A DNA stretch of 64,000 nt, taken from assembly GCA_934728355.1 (NCBI GenBank), contig CAKVEA010000004.1:1-64000 (forward strand), read 5' to 3'. The position numbers and the translations under genes are program-made. This DNA comes from an uncultured Eubacteriales bacterium (GTDB lineage Bacteria > Bacillota > Clostridia > Oscillospirales > Acutalibacteraceae). Of the stretch, positions 8,720-18,359 are shown one piece after another; within the stretch, counting starts at the first letter, position 1, and each line of letters begins with the position of its first letter. The notes beneath the pieces are model-generated. The model saw only the letters and a list, made by a program, of their open reading frames with translations, searched no databases and was not told where the DNA came from.

Positions 8720-9385
8720 GTGAAATCTTATGTTATACATTTAATACGTCATGGATTAACTCAAGCTAATTTAAATGGAGCCTATGCAGGAGTTACTGAT
8801 ATTCCGGTTTGTAAACAAGGTGAAGAAAGACTTTTAAATTTAAAAGAAAACTATAAATATCCGACTGCGTTAGAATTTTATACCAGCCCTATGATACGTT
8901 GCAAACAAACTTGTGACATTTTGTATCCCGGTTCGAATCCTAAAGTAATTAATGATTTAAAAGAATGGAATTTTGGGGATTGGGAAGGTAAATCATATAA
9001 AGAACTTATGGAAACTGACGAGCGCTATAGAAAATGGATAGAAAATAACAGACAGTCAGCTGTTCCAAATGGAGAAAGTGGAGAAGAATTTTTTAAAAGA
9101 ATATGTAAATCTTTTGAGGAAATTGTATATTCACTTATTAAAAGAGGTGTAACTTCTGCTGCTGTTTTCACTCATGGAGGGGTTATCATGAGTATTCTTT
9201 CGACATATAGTTTGGAAAAATCTTCATTTTTAGATTGGATTGTAGATAATGGTTGCGGGTATTCCGTTAGAATTATGCCGAGCTTATGGATGAGAGATAA
9301 AGTACTTGAGGTTTTTCAAAAAATTCCTGAGGGTGCAAATACAGAAATAAACGGAGAATTTAAAAAATTGATAGAAGATAAATAA
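8720..9385 (+). CDS. Histidine phosphatase family protein (phosphoglycerate-mutase fold)
   Basis: The LIRHGLTQANL motif carries the phospho-accepting histidine. TSPMIRCKQTCDIL, the acid/base-bearing KEWNFGDWEG and the second histidine in FTHGGVIMSIL complete the active site. The family includes GpmB-like phosphatases and alpha-ribazole phosphatase (CobC); LKEWNFGDWEGKS looks CobC-like, but no cobalamin genes are nearby, so the substrate is unknown. It starts with GTG after AAGGTGA and sits between plsY and typA in one operon. Product 221 residues. Confidence 0.88.
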   Translation: MKSYVIHLIRHGLTQANLNGAYAGVTDIPVCKQGEERLLNLKENYKYPTALEFYTSPMIRCKQTCDILYPGSNPKVINDLKEWNFGDWEGKSYKELMETDERYRKWIENNRQSAVPNGESGEEFFKRICKSFEEIVYSLIKRGVTSAAVFTHGGVIMSILSTYSLEKSSFLDWIVDNGCGYSVRIMPSLWMRDKVLEVFQKIPEGANTEINGEFKKLIEDK

Positions 9386-9398
9386 GGAGGACTTTCAA

Positions 9399-11207
9399 AT
9401 GAATTGTAAATTAAGAAATATAGCTATTATAGCTCACGTTGATCACGGTAAAACTACTCTTGTTGACCAAATGTTAAAACAAAGCGGTACCTTTAGGTCA
9501 AATGAAAGTGTTGCAGAAAGAGTTATGGATTCAGGGGATCTTGAAAGAGAAAGAGGTATAACTATTTTATCCAAAAATACTTCTGTGTTTTATGATAATG
9601 TAAAGATAAACATAGTTGACACACCAGGTCATGCTGATTTTGGCGGAGAAGTTGAAAGAATTTTAATGATGGTCGATGGTGTTATTTTATTGGTTGATGC
9701 TTTTGAAGGATGTATGCCTCAGACTCGTTTTGTTCTTCAAAAAGCTCTAAAGCTTAATAAAAAACCTATAGTTGTTATAAATAAAATAGATAGAGAAGGT
9801 GCAAGACCAAACGAAGTTATCGACGAAGTTATTGATTTGTTCATAGAGCTTGGTGCTGATGATGATCAAATTGATTTTCCGGTTGTTTATGCTTCAGGAA
9901 GACAAGGATATGCATTTTTAAATCTTAATGATGAAAGAAAAGATTTACGTCCGCTCTTTGAAACTATAATAAAAGAAGTTCCTTCACCAAGCGGAGACGA
10001 AAATGGTCCTCTTCAAATTCTTGTTTCTAATATAGATTATGATGGTTATGTAGGTAGAATCGGAGTAGGAAGAGTCGAAAGAGGAACTGTTCATGTTGGA
10101 GAAAATGTAGTTCAGTGCATTTCGGACGGAGAAACAAAAAATGTTAAAATAGGAAAAATATATAAGTTTGAAGGTCTTAAAAGAGTGGAAACGGATTCTG
10201 CACCTGCCGGAGAAATAGTATGTGTTTCGGGTATTCCTTCAATTAATATAGGAGAAACTCTTTGTTCCCCTGAAAAAATCGATCCTCTTCCATTTATTAA
10301 AATAGATGAGCCGACGGTTGCTATGAATTTTATGGTTAATAATAGTCCGTTTGCAGGAAGAGAAGGCAAATTTGTAACTTCCAGAAACATCAGAGACAGA
10401 CTTTTCAAAGAAGTTGAAACCAATGTTTCAATGAGAGTTGAAGAAACTGACTCAGCAGATACTTTCAAAGTTTCGGGAAGAGGTGAACTTCACCTTTCAA
10501 TATTAATTGAAACTATGCGCAGAGAAGGATATGAATTTCAGGTTTCAAGGCCACAAGTTATTATGAAAGAAATAGAAGGAAAACTTTGTGAGCCGATGGA
10601 AATTTTGTCTGTTGAAGTTCCGGAAAGTTATGTTGGATCTGTAATAGAGAAAATAGGTGCAAGAAAAGCTGAAATGACAAATATGACACCAAAAGATGGT
10701 GGCATGACACTTTTAGAATTCCGTGTTCCTTCAAGAGGAATTATTGGTTACAGATCTGAGTTTTTAACCGATACTAACGGAAAAGGTGTTATAAATCAAC
10801 TTTTTGATGGATATGAACCATATAAAGGAGAAATTGTTCAACGTCATCATGGATCTTTAGTTGCACATGAAACAGGTGTAAGCACTGGATACGGTTTATT
10901 TGCAGCACAAGATAGAGGAAAGCTTTTTATAGGGCCGGGTGTTGAAGTTTACGAAGGAATGGTTGTTGGATCAACTCCTAAAGTTGAAGATATAACAGTT
11001 AATGTTTGTAAGAAAAAGCATGTTACCAATATGCGTGCTGCAGGCTCTGATGAAGCTCTTAAACTCATTCCTCACAGCAACTTAAGTTTAGAACAATCTA
11101 TAGAGTTTATCGACGATGATGAGCTTTTAGAAGTAACTCCTAAATCACTGCGAATAAGAAAGAGAATTCTTGACAAAACTTTAAGATTAAGAAGTAAAGT
11201 AAAATAA
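9399..11207 (+). CDS. typA: Ribosome-associated GTPase TypA/BipA
   Basis: TypA is a translational GTPase related to EF-G and LepA, needed for 50S assembly and stress growth. The 602-residue product has the G motifs AHVDHGKTTL, the RGITI switch, DTPGHADF and NKIDR, then domain II, domain III with GRGELHLSILIE, and the TypA C-terminal domain (EPYKGEIVQRHHGSLVAHE). The ATG follows AAGGAGGAC. It is the last gene of the rightward operon and is followed by a strong terminator. Confidence 0.97.
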   Translation: MNCKLRNIAIIAHVDHGKTTLVDQMLKQSGTFRSNESVAERVMDSGDLERERGITILSKNTSVFYDNVKINIVDTPGHADFGGEVERILMMVDGVILLVDAFEGCMPQTRFVLQKALKLNKKPIVVINKIDREGARPNEVIDEVIDLFIELGADDDQIDFPVVYASGRQGYAFLNLNDERKDLRPLFETIIKEVPSPSGDENGPLQILVSNIDYDGYVGRIGVGRVERGTVHVGENVVQCISDGETKNVKIGKIYKFEGLKRVETDSAPAGEIVCVSGIPSINIGETLCSPEKIDPLPFIKIDEPTVAMNFMVNNSPFAGREGKFVTSRNIRDRLFKEVETNVSMRVEETDSADTFKVSGRGELHLSILIETMRREGYEFQVSRPQVIMKEIEGKLCEPMEILSVEVPESYVGSVIEKIGARKAEMTNMTPKDGGMTLLEFRVPSRGIIGYRSEFLTDTNGKGVINQLFDGYEPYKGEIVQRHHGSLVAHETGVSTGYGLFAAQDRGKLFIGPGVEVYEGMVVGSTPKVEDITVNVCKKKHVTNMRAAGSDEALKLIPHSNLSLEQSIEFIDDDELLEVTPKSLRIRKRILDKTLRLRSKVK

Positions 11208-11215
11208 TATAATTA

Positions 11216-11239
11216 AGTCCGCACATGGTGCGGACTTTT
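11216..11239. terminator. Bidirectional rho-independent terminator
   Basis: A perfect 9-bp stem (AGTCCGCAC / GTGCGGACT) with a three-base loop is followed by TTTT on the plus strand and by an AT-rich T-run on the minus strand. It lies between the convergent typA and 316-residue orphan gene; the stop codon of the latter (11238-11240) touches the stem. Confidence 0.9.
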
Positions 11240-12188
11240 AAAATGCTGAAATTTTCAATTCATTTAATTTCATTTCTTTTATAACTTCAAGCATTTTGGT
11301 TAAATATTTTTTAATTTTTTCAATATGCGTAGGCTTTTTGGTATTTTCACTATTTTCTAAGCAAGTTATTAGTTTTTCCAAATGCGGGTACATGTTGATG
11401 AATTTTTTCATTAGGCTATAATTTTTAGCATAGAAGATTATAGCATTTGTATTTAAAATTTTATTTGTAACTATCATGTCTAAACAAAGTAAATTACAGG
11501 AATTTTTTCCAAAAAACTTGTTTTTAATTGCGTTAAAAGATGTCTCATCTGTTGCCAAGTATTTTTTACAGTAACTTTTAAATTTTTTACATAATATATG
11601 AAAGTTTTTTATTTGTTTGGGCATATCATCCCCAAAATCAACTGATGGATATTCTTTTTGTTTTGTTTCTTCCGCATTAATAGGAACGACAGTTTTTTTA
11701 CATTCAGATGCTAATTCTTTTTTCTTTGAATCTTGAAATTCTTGGAATCCTTGAAATCCTTCCGTATGTGATATTAGATCGTAAGGGATAAGAGGATCAA
11801 ATATTATATTTTTTTCCAATTCTCTTAGTCGGTTTTCAATATTGCTCAAATGCTCTTCTAGTTGAGATGCTACTTTTTCAGTAATTGCAAAGTTGATGTC
11901 ATCAATTTTGAACACTCTATTGAAAAATTTATTGAATGAACTAATAAAAGAAATGTATTGATAGTCTGATACAAGGGGATTTACAACAAGTGAATTTTTA
12001 ATTTCTTTTAATGTGAATAAAATATAGCTTATTTTTTCTTTTATATTCTTTATATGATCTTTATCTTTTTTTGAAGTGTATACTAATTCAGCATATTCAA
12101 GTTCTAAAATAACATCACTCAAATTTAGCAAAAAATTATGTGTAACTTCTTTGAAATTTTCTTTGTAATAACTTTGCATCATTGCCAT
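11238..12188 (-). CDS. Unrecognised helical protein with MAMMQSY N-terminus (larger paralogue)
   Basis: I do not recognise this 316-residue protein. It is polar, Lys/Glu/Asn-rich and appears wholly alpha-helical, with no signal peptide or membrane segment. It starts MAMMQSYYKENFKE, and the gene at 12674-13171 encodes MAMMQSYVQEESNS; the bodies also align weakly (KDHIKNIKEKIS versus KEHVNKIYEEIS, and a later block ending DPLIPYDL versus INPNKLDEL). This copy carries an extra region from about residue 150 with a Phe-Gln-rich linker (GFQGFQEFQDS) and a second helical part. The ATG follows GGAGG at nine bases. It may be a cargo or accessory protein, but nothing proves a role. Confidence 0.8.
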   Translation of the reverse strand: MAMMQSYYKENFKEVTHNFLLNLSDVILELEYAELVYTSKKDKDHIKNIKEKISYILFTLKEIKNSLVVNPLVSDYQYISFISSFNKFFNRVFKIDDINFAITEKVASQLEEHLSNIENRLRELEKNIIFDPLIPYDLISHTEGFQGFQEFQDSKKKELASECKKTVVPINAEETKQKEYPSVDFGDDMPKQIKNFHILCKKFKSYCKKYLATDETSFNAIKNKFFGKNSCNLLCLDMIVTNKILNTNAIIFYAKNYSLMKKFINMYPHLEKLITCLENSENTKKPTHIEKIKKYLTKMLEVIKEMKLNELKISAF

Positions 12189-12673
12189 GATTATTTTCCT
12201 CCATTTATTTTAGTTTTAGTATAAAATTTATTTGAGCTTTTTAAGCAATGGATTTAATTTGGAAATATATTTCACGATTATTTTATCTTTATTACTTATA
12301 AGTTTTTTATTAACTATTATTTTTAACTTTTTTAAAAAATTGATACAGCTTATTAATTTCATAGCAATTTTCATTATTAAAAACATTATATACACAGTGA
12401 GATATTTTTTGTATAATTTTTTACACTTAACTTGTATATATATTTCATTACAGTTTTAACTTTGTTTAGTGGATTTACAAAAAATATTTACTATAAGTGC
12501 CTTACATTAATATAGTATAAATAACTTCATATAAAACTCGATATAAGTATTGCATATACTTATAAATAGCAAAACTATACTGGTTATAAACGTCCATATT
12601 ATTTGCCATATGTAAAACTTTCGATTAAAAGATAGGAGTTTGTAACCATTTATATTCCAGTTTCTTTTTTGAA
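12189..12673. other. 485-base AT-rich gap between the two MAMMQSY genes
   Basis: No convincing gene is present. A 75-codon hydrophobic frame on the plus strand (12232-12459, TTG start) has no ribosome-binding site and looks like AT-rich chance sequence. A hairpin at 12542-12564 (TATAAGTAT, five-base loop, ATACTTATA) could be an operator or weak terminator. The first 50 bases hold the upstream region of the larger minus-strand gene. Confidence 0.5.
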
Positions 12674-13171
12674 TTATTTATTTAAGTACTTGCTAAGTTT
12701 AAGCTGTGTATGAATATGAATAAGATTGTCATAGATATAACAATTTAATTCATCAAGTTTATTTGGATTTATTATCCAAGGAGTTTTAGATATATTTTCT
12801 TTAAAAACGTTTACTTCACGAATACAATTAGTTAAATGTTTATTTATAATTTCTGAATATTCATCAGGAATATTAAAATTTTCTTTTAATAAATTGAATA
12901 CATTAGAATATAGAACATAAGTATCGATAGATTTTCTTACTAGTTGGGGTATGTAACAAATTCCTAAATTGTATAAATAAGCATAACCACTACCGTTTTC
13001 TATATCGAAACAATTTTCTTTCTGAGATATTTCTTCATATATCTTATTGACGTGTTCTTTATGATTGTCGCAAATAGTTACAAGTTTATATAAACTATTT
13101 GATAAGTTTGTAATTTCTTTTAACAGTGCCGAATTTGATTCTTCCTGAACATAGCTTTGCATCATAGCCAT
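12674..13171 (-). CDS. Unrecognised helical protein with MAMMQSY N-terminus (smaller paralogue)
   Basis: This 165-residue protein is not recognised. It shares the first seven residues with its larger neighbour and a diverged helical body, so the pair looks like an old tandem duplication. Synonymous differences in the shared N-terminal codons (GCA/GCT, AGT/AGC) show the heptapeptide is kept at protein level. There is no hydrophobic signal sequence. The ATG at 13171 follows AGGTGA. The first 75 residues form predicted helices rich in Asn, Lys and Glu; three cysteines are scattered through the body. Confidence 0.75.
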   Translation of the reverse strand: MAMMQSYVQEESNSALLKEITNLSNSLYKLVTICDNHKEHVNKIYEEISQKENCFDIENGSGYAYLYNLGICYIPQLVRKSIDTYVLYSNVFNLLKENFNIPDEYSEIINKHLTNCIREVNVFKENISKTPWIINPNKLDELNCYIYDNLIHIHTQLKLSKYLNK

Positions 13172-13452
13172 TTAAATCACCTATTTTATATATTATATTC
13201 TAAAAATATTTTATGTACTTAAGTATATTATGGCTTTATTATTAATAAAATACTTACTTCACTAAATGTTTTTTATCTTATCCGTACTCTGTAAATTATA
13301 AATCAATTTTTACTGAAATATCAAGTGATAATTAATTTATTGTGATTAACATATATAAATAACATATAACTTTAAAATTTACTAATATTTTTAAATAAAA
13401 AATATGTACTCTAAAATATAAAGTACATAGTTATAATAAGTCATTATGTTAA

Positions 13453-16272
13453 TTAAATTATTTTTTTCAAAAATTTGCCTGTGTAAGAATTTTTACATTT
13501 TGATACTTCTTCCGGGGTGCCGCACACTAAAATTTCTCCGCCGTTTTCTCCTCCTTCCGGTCCTAAATCTATTACATAGTCACAGCTTTTAATTACATCT
13601 AAATTATGTTCTATAACTAAAACCGTATTTCCTTTTTCAACTAATTTTTGAAGCACTTCGATTAATTTGTGAACATCAGCCGTATGAAGACCCGTTGTAG
13701 GCTCGTCGAGTATATAAAATGTTTTACCTGTTGATTTTTTTGAAAGTTCAGATGCAAGTTTCACTCTTTGGGCTTCACCTCCGGAAAGTGTTGTAGAAGG
13801 TTGACCAAGTTTTATATATCCGAGTCCCACATCGCAAAGTGATTTAAGTTTTCTTTTTATCGGAGGAATGTTTTCAAAAAAATTAAGTCCTTCTTCTGCC
13901 GTCATATTTAAAACTTCACTGATGTTTTTGTTTTTGTATTTAATGCTTAAAGTTTCACGATTGTATCTTTTACCTTTGCATATTTCGCAAGGTACGTAAA
14001 CATCGGAAAGAAAATGCATTTCTATTTTTACTATGCCTTCTCCTTGGCAAGCTTCACATCTTCCGCCTTTTACATTAAAAGAAAACCTTCCGCTTTCAAA
14101 TCCTTTAGCTTTTGATTCTTGACTCATAGCAAAAAGTTTTCTTATATCGTCAAAAGCACCGATATAAGTTGCAGGGTTTGATCTGGGAGTGCGTCCAATA
14201 GGAGATTGATTTATATTTATTACTTTGTCAAGATTTTCTATACCAAAGATTTCTTTATGCTTTCCCGGAACTTCTTTAGAATTGTTTAGAGTTTTAGATA
14301 ATTTTTTATAAATAATTTCGTTTACAAGACTTGATTTCCCTGACCCGGAAACACCTGTAACCGATGTTAAAGTCCCAAGAGGTATTTTAACATCTATATT
14401 TTTAAGATTATTTTGGCAAGCTCCTTTAATTTGTAAAAAGTTTCCGTTTCCTTTTCTTCGAGATTCTGGAACGGGTATTTTCTTTCTTCCGCTTAAATAT
14501 GCACCTGTTATTGAATTTTCACATGATTTTATTTTTTCTGCATTTCCGACACAAACTATTTCTCCACCGTTTATTCCGGAGTTTGGACCTACATCTACTA
14601 TAAAATCTGCTGCACGAATAGTATCTTCATCATGTTCAACAACTATTACCGTGTTCCCTATATCTCTTAAATTTTTAATTGCTTCTATTAGTTTTTCATT
14701 GTCTCTTTGATGAAGACCAATACTGGGTTCGTCAAGAACATAAAGGATTCCTTCAAGAGCTGAGCCTATTTGAGACGCAAGTCTTATTCTTTGGCTTTCT
14801 CCTCCTGAAAGGGTACCGGAGGACCTTGAAAGGTTTAAATATTCAAGACCTACATTTTTAAGAAAACTAAGTCTTTTTTTAATTTCATTTACTATAGGTT
14901 TTGCAATTATACTTTTACTTTCATCGAATTCAAGATTTTTAATAAACTCAAGTGATTTTGTAATATTCATATCACAAAGCTGTGATATACTCAAATCAGA
15001 AACAGTTACACACAAAGCTTCGGGAGAAAGTCTTTTTCCACCGCATTTTTCACAAGGAATTTCACTCATAAAAGATCCAATTTCACGTTTTATCCATTCA
15101 CTTGAGGTGTCTTTGAATCTTCTTTCGAGATTAGGAATGATTCCTTCAAAAACATGTCTGTAGTTTATTTTTCCATTTGAAGTTTTTCTCTCTAAATTAA
15201 GTTCTTCTCCGTTTGTTCCGTATAGAATTATTTTTAATATTTCTTTTGGCAAGCTTTCTAGAGGAGCATCAAGAGAAAAACCATATTTTTTTGAAAGAGC
15301 TTTAAAATACATATTTGCAATTGAATTTCCTTCCATTGACCATCCTGCTGCTTTTATAGCTCCTTGATTTATGGATTTTTTTCTGTCTGGAATGACCAAA
15401 TTTTCATCTACTTCCATAAAAACACCAAGACCCATACATTTTTTACATGCTCCAAAAGGGCTATTAAAAGAAAACATTCGGGGCGAAAGTTCTTCTATAC
15501 CGATGTCATGCTCAGGGCATGCATGGTTTGTTGTAAGAAAAATTTCTTTGTCTTCACTCAGATTTGAAACTATAACTTTACCGTTTGAAATTTGACAAGA
15601 TGTTTCTACTGATTCTGAAATTCTTGAGATAATTGATTTTTCAAGCACTAATCTGTCAACAACGATTTCTATGTTATGTTTTTTATTTTTTGAAAGGGAA
15701 ATATTTTCCGACAAATCATGAACTTGACCGTCAATTCTCGCACGAATAAATCCTTGTTTTTTTGCTTCTTCAAGTTTTTTTAAATGCTGACCTTTTTCTC
15801 CACGAACTATAGGAGAAAGTATCATTATTTTACTTCCTACTTCAAATTTCATTATTTTATTAACTATTTGGTCTATGCTTTGGTTTCCTATTTGCCTTTT
15901 GCATATGGGGCAATGAGGTACTCCTACTCTTGCGTAAAGGAGTCTTAAATAATCATATATTTCCGTTATTGTCCCGACTGTTGAGCGAGGGTTTTTTGAT
16001 GTTGATTTTTGATCTATTGAAATTGCGGGGGAAAGGCCTTCTATACTTTCAACATCAGGTTTATCCATTTGACCTAAAAATTGTCTTGCATAAGAGGAAA
16101 GAGATTCCATATATCTTCTTTGACCTTCCGCATAAATAGTATCGAATGCCAAGGAAGATTTTCCAGAGCCTGAAACACCGGTAAATACTATGAATTTATT
16201 TCTTGGTATTTCAAGACTAACGTTTTTTAAATTATGAACTTTAGCTCCTTTTATGATTATTTTATCAGACAT
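13453..16272 (-). CDS. uvrA: Excinuclease ABC subunit A
   Basis: UvrA is the damage-sensing ATPase of nucleotide excision repair. It has two ABC modules, with Walker A GVSGSGKSSLAF near the N-terminus and GVSGSGKSSLVNEI near residue 640, signature motifs SGGESQRIRLA and SGGEAQRVKLA, and zinc-module cysteines including CPICKRQ, CEACQGEG and CEICKGKR. The length, about 939 residues, is normal. The start is placed at ATG 16272 (MSDKIIIKGA), which has AAAAAGG upstream inside the uvrB end; an alternative ATG at 16281 would overlap uvrB. It is cotranscribed behind uvrB. Confidence 0.97.
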   Translation of the reverse strand: MSDKIIIKGAKVHNLKNVSLEIPRNKFIVFTGVSGSGKSSLAFDTIYAEGQRRYMESLSSYARQFLGQMDKPDVESIEGLSPAISIDQKSTSKNPRSTVGTITEIYDYLRLLYARVGVPHCPICKRQIGNQSIDQIVNKIMKFEVGSKIMILSPIVRGEKGQHLKKLEEAKKQGFIRARIDGQVHDLSENISLSKNKKHNIEIVVDRLVLEKSIISRISESVETSCQISNGKVIVSNLSEDKEIFLTTNHACPEHDIGIEELSPRMFSFNSPFGACKKCMGLGVFMEVDENLVIPDRKKSINQGAIKAAGWSMEGNSIANMYFKALSKKYGFSLDAPLESLPKEILKIILYGTNGEELNLERKTSNGKINYRHVFEGIIPNLERRFKDTSSEWIKREIGSFMSEIPCEKCGGKRLSPEALCVTVSDLSISQLCDMNITKSLEFIKNLEFDESKSIIAKPIVNEIKKRLSFLKNVGLEYLNLSRSSGTLSGGESQRIRLASQIGSALEGILYVLDEPSIGLHQRDNEKLIEAIKNLRDIGNTVIVVEHDEDTIRAADFIVDVGPNSGINGGEIVCVGNAEKIKSCENSITGAYLSGRKKIPVPESRRKGNGNFLQIKGACQNNLKNIDVKIPLGTLTSVTGVSGSGKSSLVNEIIYKKLSKTLNNSKEVPGKHKEIFGIENLDKVININQSPIGRTPRSNPATYIGAFDDIRKLFAMSQESKAKGFESGRFSFNVKGGRCEACQGEGIVKIEMHFLSDVYVPCEICKGKRYNRETLSIKYKNKNISEVLNMTAEEGLNFFENIPPIKRKLKSLCDVGLGYIKLGQPSTTLSGGEAQRVKLASELSKKSTGKTFYILDEPTTGLHTADVHKLIEVLQKLVEKGNTVLVIEHNLDVIKSCDYVIDLGPEGGENGGEILVCGTPEEVSKCKNSYTGKFLKKII

Positions 16273-16273
16273 T

Positions 16274-18226
16274 TTAATCATCCTTTTTAATTATTTTTTC
16301 TATTTCATCTCTTAAAAATGCCGCATATTCGAATTCCAGCATTTTAGCTGCTTGTTTCATATCTTTAGTTAGTTTTTTTATTAATGTGTCTTTGTCTTTT
16401 TTCTTTAGATTTGAAATTTTAAAATCAGGAATTTTATCTGAAATTTCAATTATATTTTCTACATCTTTTTTTATTGTTTTTGGAATTATACCATGATCTT
16501 TGTTATATTTTTTCTGTATTTCTCTTCTTTTAGCAGTTTCAATAATTGCTTCTTCCATTGAAGGTGTTACTTCATCTGCATACATTGTGACTTTACCGTT
16601 TACGTTTCTTGCAGCTCTTCCTATGGTTTGAATAAGAGATCTTTCAGAACGAAGAAAACCTTGTTTGTCTGCATCTAGAATAGCCACAAAAGAAACTTCC
16701 GGAATGTCAAGGCCTTCTCTTAAAAGATTTATACCGACTATTGCATCAAGTTCTCCTGTTCTTAGGTTTCTTACTATTTTCATTCTTTCTATTGTGTCGG
16801 TATTACTATGCATATACATTGCTTTTATCCCGACTCCTTTTAAATATTCGGTTAAATCCTCGGCCATTTTTTTAGTAAGAGTGGTTATTAGAGTTCTTTC
16901 ATTTAATTTCTTTCTATTGTTTATTTCTTCAATTAAGTCATCTACTTGACCTTGTACCGGTTTAACGGATATTTCAGGGTCTAAAAGACCTGTTGGGCGA
17001 AGAATTTGTTTTACAATATTTTTACTTCTTTCAATTTCAAAATCTCCGGGAGTTGCGCTTACAAATATCACTTGATTTATTTTTGAATAAAATTCTTCGA
17101 AATTCATAGGTCTGTTGTCAAAAGCGGAAGGAAGTCTGAAACCATTTTCAATCAAATTTTCTTTTCTGGAACGATCTCCTGCATACATGGCTTTTACTTG
17201 TGGAAGTGTTACATGGGATTCGTCTATGAACATTAAAAAATCTTTTGGAAAGTAGTTAAACAGTGTGCAGGGAGTGCTTCCTTTTTCACGACCTGAAAGT
17301 ATAGCGGAATAATTTTCTATACCTTTGCAAAAACCTATTTCTTGAAGCATTTCCATATCGTAATTTACCCGTTGTTCTATTCTTTGAGCTTCTATAAATT
17401 TACCTCTTTTTTTAAAATAATTTACTCTTTCGTCTTTTTCATTTTTTATTTTTTCAATTGCAGCATGTAATTTTTCCTTTGGTATTACGTAGTGCGAAGC
17501 GGGATAGATAGCACAGTGTTTTAAATTTGCTACTACTTCTCCTGTTATTGGATTTATTTCTGATATTTTTTCTATATAATCCCCGAAAAATTCTATTCTT
17601 ACAAGGAAATTAAAAGATGACGGAAATACTTCTATGGTATCTCCTCTGACTCTGAATTTATTTCGTGTAGGCGAAATGTCATTTCTTTCATATTGAAGAT
17701 CTATGAGTTTTTTTATTATATCGTCTCTTTTTTTATTTGTTTCGGGTCTGAGTGAAATGACCATGTTTTTGTAATCTATCGGGTCTCCAAGACTGTAAAT
17801 ACATGAGACACTTGCAACTATTATAACGTCGTTTCTTTCTGAAAGAGCAGAAGTAGCCGAATGTCTCAGTTTATCTATTTCATCATTTACCGATGAATCT
17901 TTTTCTATATAAGTGTCGGTTGAAGCAATATAAGATTCTGGCTGATAATAATCATAGTATGAAACAAAATACTCCACGGCATTATTTGGAAAAAAACTTC
18001 TGAACTCATTGCAAAGTTGGGCAGCTAAAGTTTTATTATGCGCAAGAACTAAAGTAGGTTTTTGAACTTTTTCGATGATATTTGCCATTGTAAAAGTTTT
18101 CCCGGATCCCGTTACACCGAGAAGAGTTTGTTCTTTATATCCTTTTAAAATTCCGTTTGAAAGAGAATTTATAGCTTCAGGTTGATCCCCGCAGGGTTTA
18201 TATTTTGAGTTTATTTTAAATTCCAT
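16274..18226 (-). CDS. uvrB: Excinuclease ABC subunit B
   Basis: UvrB is the helicase-like damage-verification subunit. The 650-residue product has Walker A GVTGSGKTFTMAN, the beta-hairpin region (YYDYYQPESYI), the DEAD-like DESHVTLPQ, helicase motifs SATPGDFE and GINLLREGLDIPEV, and QTIGRAARN. The C-terminal UVR domain (MKQAAKMLEFEYAAFLRDEI) that contacts UvrA/UvrC is intact. The order uvrB-uvrA is typical of Firmicutes; uvrC is not in the window. Confidence 0.97.
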   Translation of the reverse strand: MEFKINSKYKPCGDQPEAINSLSNGILKGYKEQTLLGVTGSGKTFTMANIIEKVQKPTLVLAHNKTLAAQLCNEFRSFFPNNAVEYFVSYYDYYQPESYIASTDTYIEKDSSVNDEIDKLRHSATSALSERNDVIIVASVSCIYSLGDPIDYKNMVISLRPETNKKRDDIIKKLIDLQYERNDISPTRNKFRVRGDTIEVFPSSFNFLVRIEFFGDYIEKISEINPITGEVVANLKHCAIYPASHYVIPKEKLHAAIEKIKNEKDERVNYFKKRGKFIEAQRIEQRVNYDMEMLQEIGFCKGIENYSAILSGREKGSTPCTLFNYFPKDFLMFIDESHVTLPQVKAMYAGDRSRKENLIENGFRLPSAFDNRPMNFEEFYSKINQVIFVSATPGDFEIERSKNIVKQILRPTGLLDPEISVKPVQGQVDDLIEEINNRKKLNERTLITTLTKKMAEDLTEYLKGVGIKAMYMHSNTDTIERMKIVRNLRTGELDAIVGINLLREGLDIPEVSFVAILDADKQGFLRSERSLIQTIGRAARNVNGKVTMYADEVTPSMEEAIIETAKRREIQKKYNKDHGIIPKTIKKDVENIIEISDKIPDFKISNLKKKDKDTLIKKLTKDMKQAAKMLEFEYAAFLRDEIEKIIKKDD

Positions 18227-18260
18227 TTTTTATTCCTTTACTTTTATATATTTTTATTTT

Positions 18261-18266
18261 ATTATA
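18261..18266 (-). promoter_or_regulatory. Candidate extended -10 promoter for uvrBA
   Basis: The minus strand reads TGC-TATAAT about 35 bases before the uvrB start, an extended -10 element; the -35 region is poor. No SOS box of the Bacillus type (CGAAC-N4-GTTCG) was found in the 133-base divergent gap. Confidence 0.4.
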
Positions 18267-18359
18267 GCATTTTTCCGGTAACTCGAATTATTCATAGATA
18301 TGGAGATTCACTTTGAAACAATATAAAATTAACTTAGTAAATAAACAAGGAGGTATAAA

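Noticed and set aside
12232..12459. 75-codon hydrophobic plus-strand ORF that could be a small membrane protein
   Set aside because: TTG start without a ribosome-binding site; composition is what AT-rich noncoding DNA gives by chance; kept only as a note in the gap entry.
12542..12564. Hairpin TATAAGTAT / ATACTTATA as a terminator
   Set aside because: All-AT-rich stem with a single G-C pair per arm and no T-run; reported only as a possible operator in the gap entry.
13172..13452. RNA gene or small ORF between the smaller MAMMQSY gene and uvrA
   Set aside because: Only AT-rich sequence and a 10-bp palindrome TACTTAAGTA; nothing further supported.
18227..18359. SOS (LexA) operator before uvrBA
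   Set aside because: No CGAAC-N4-GTTCG-like sequence found on either strand in the gap.
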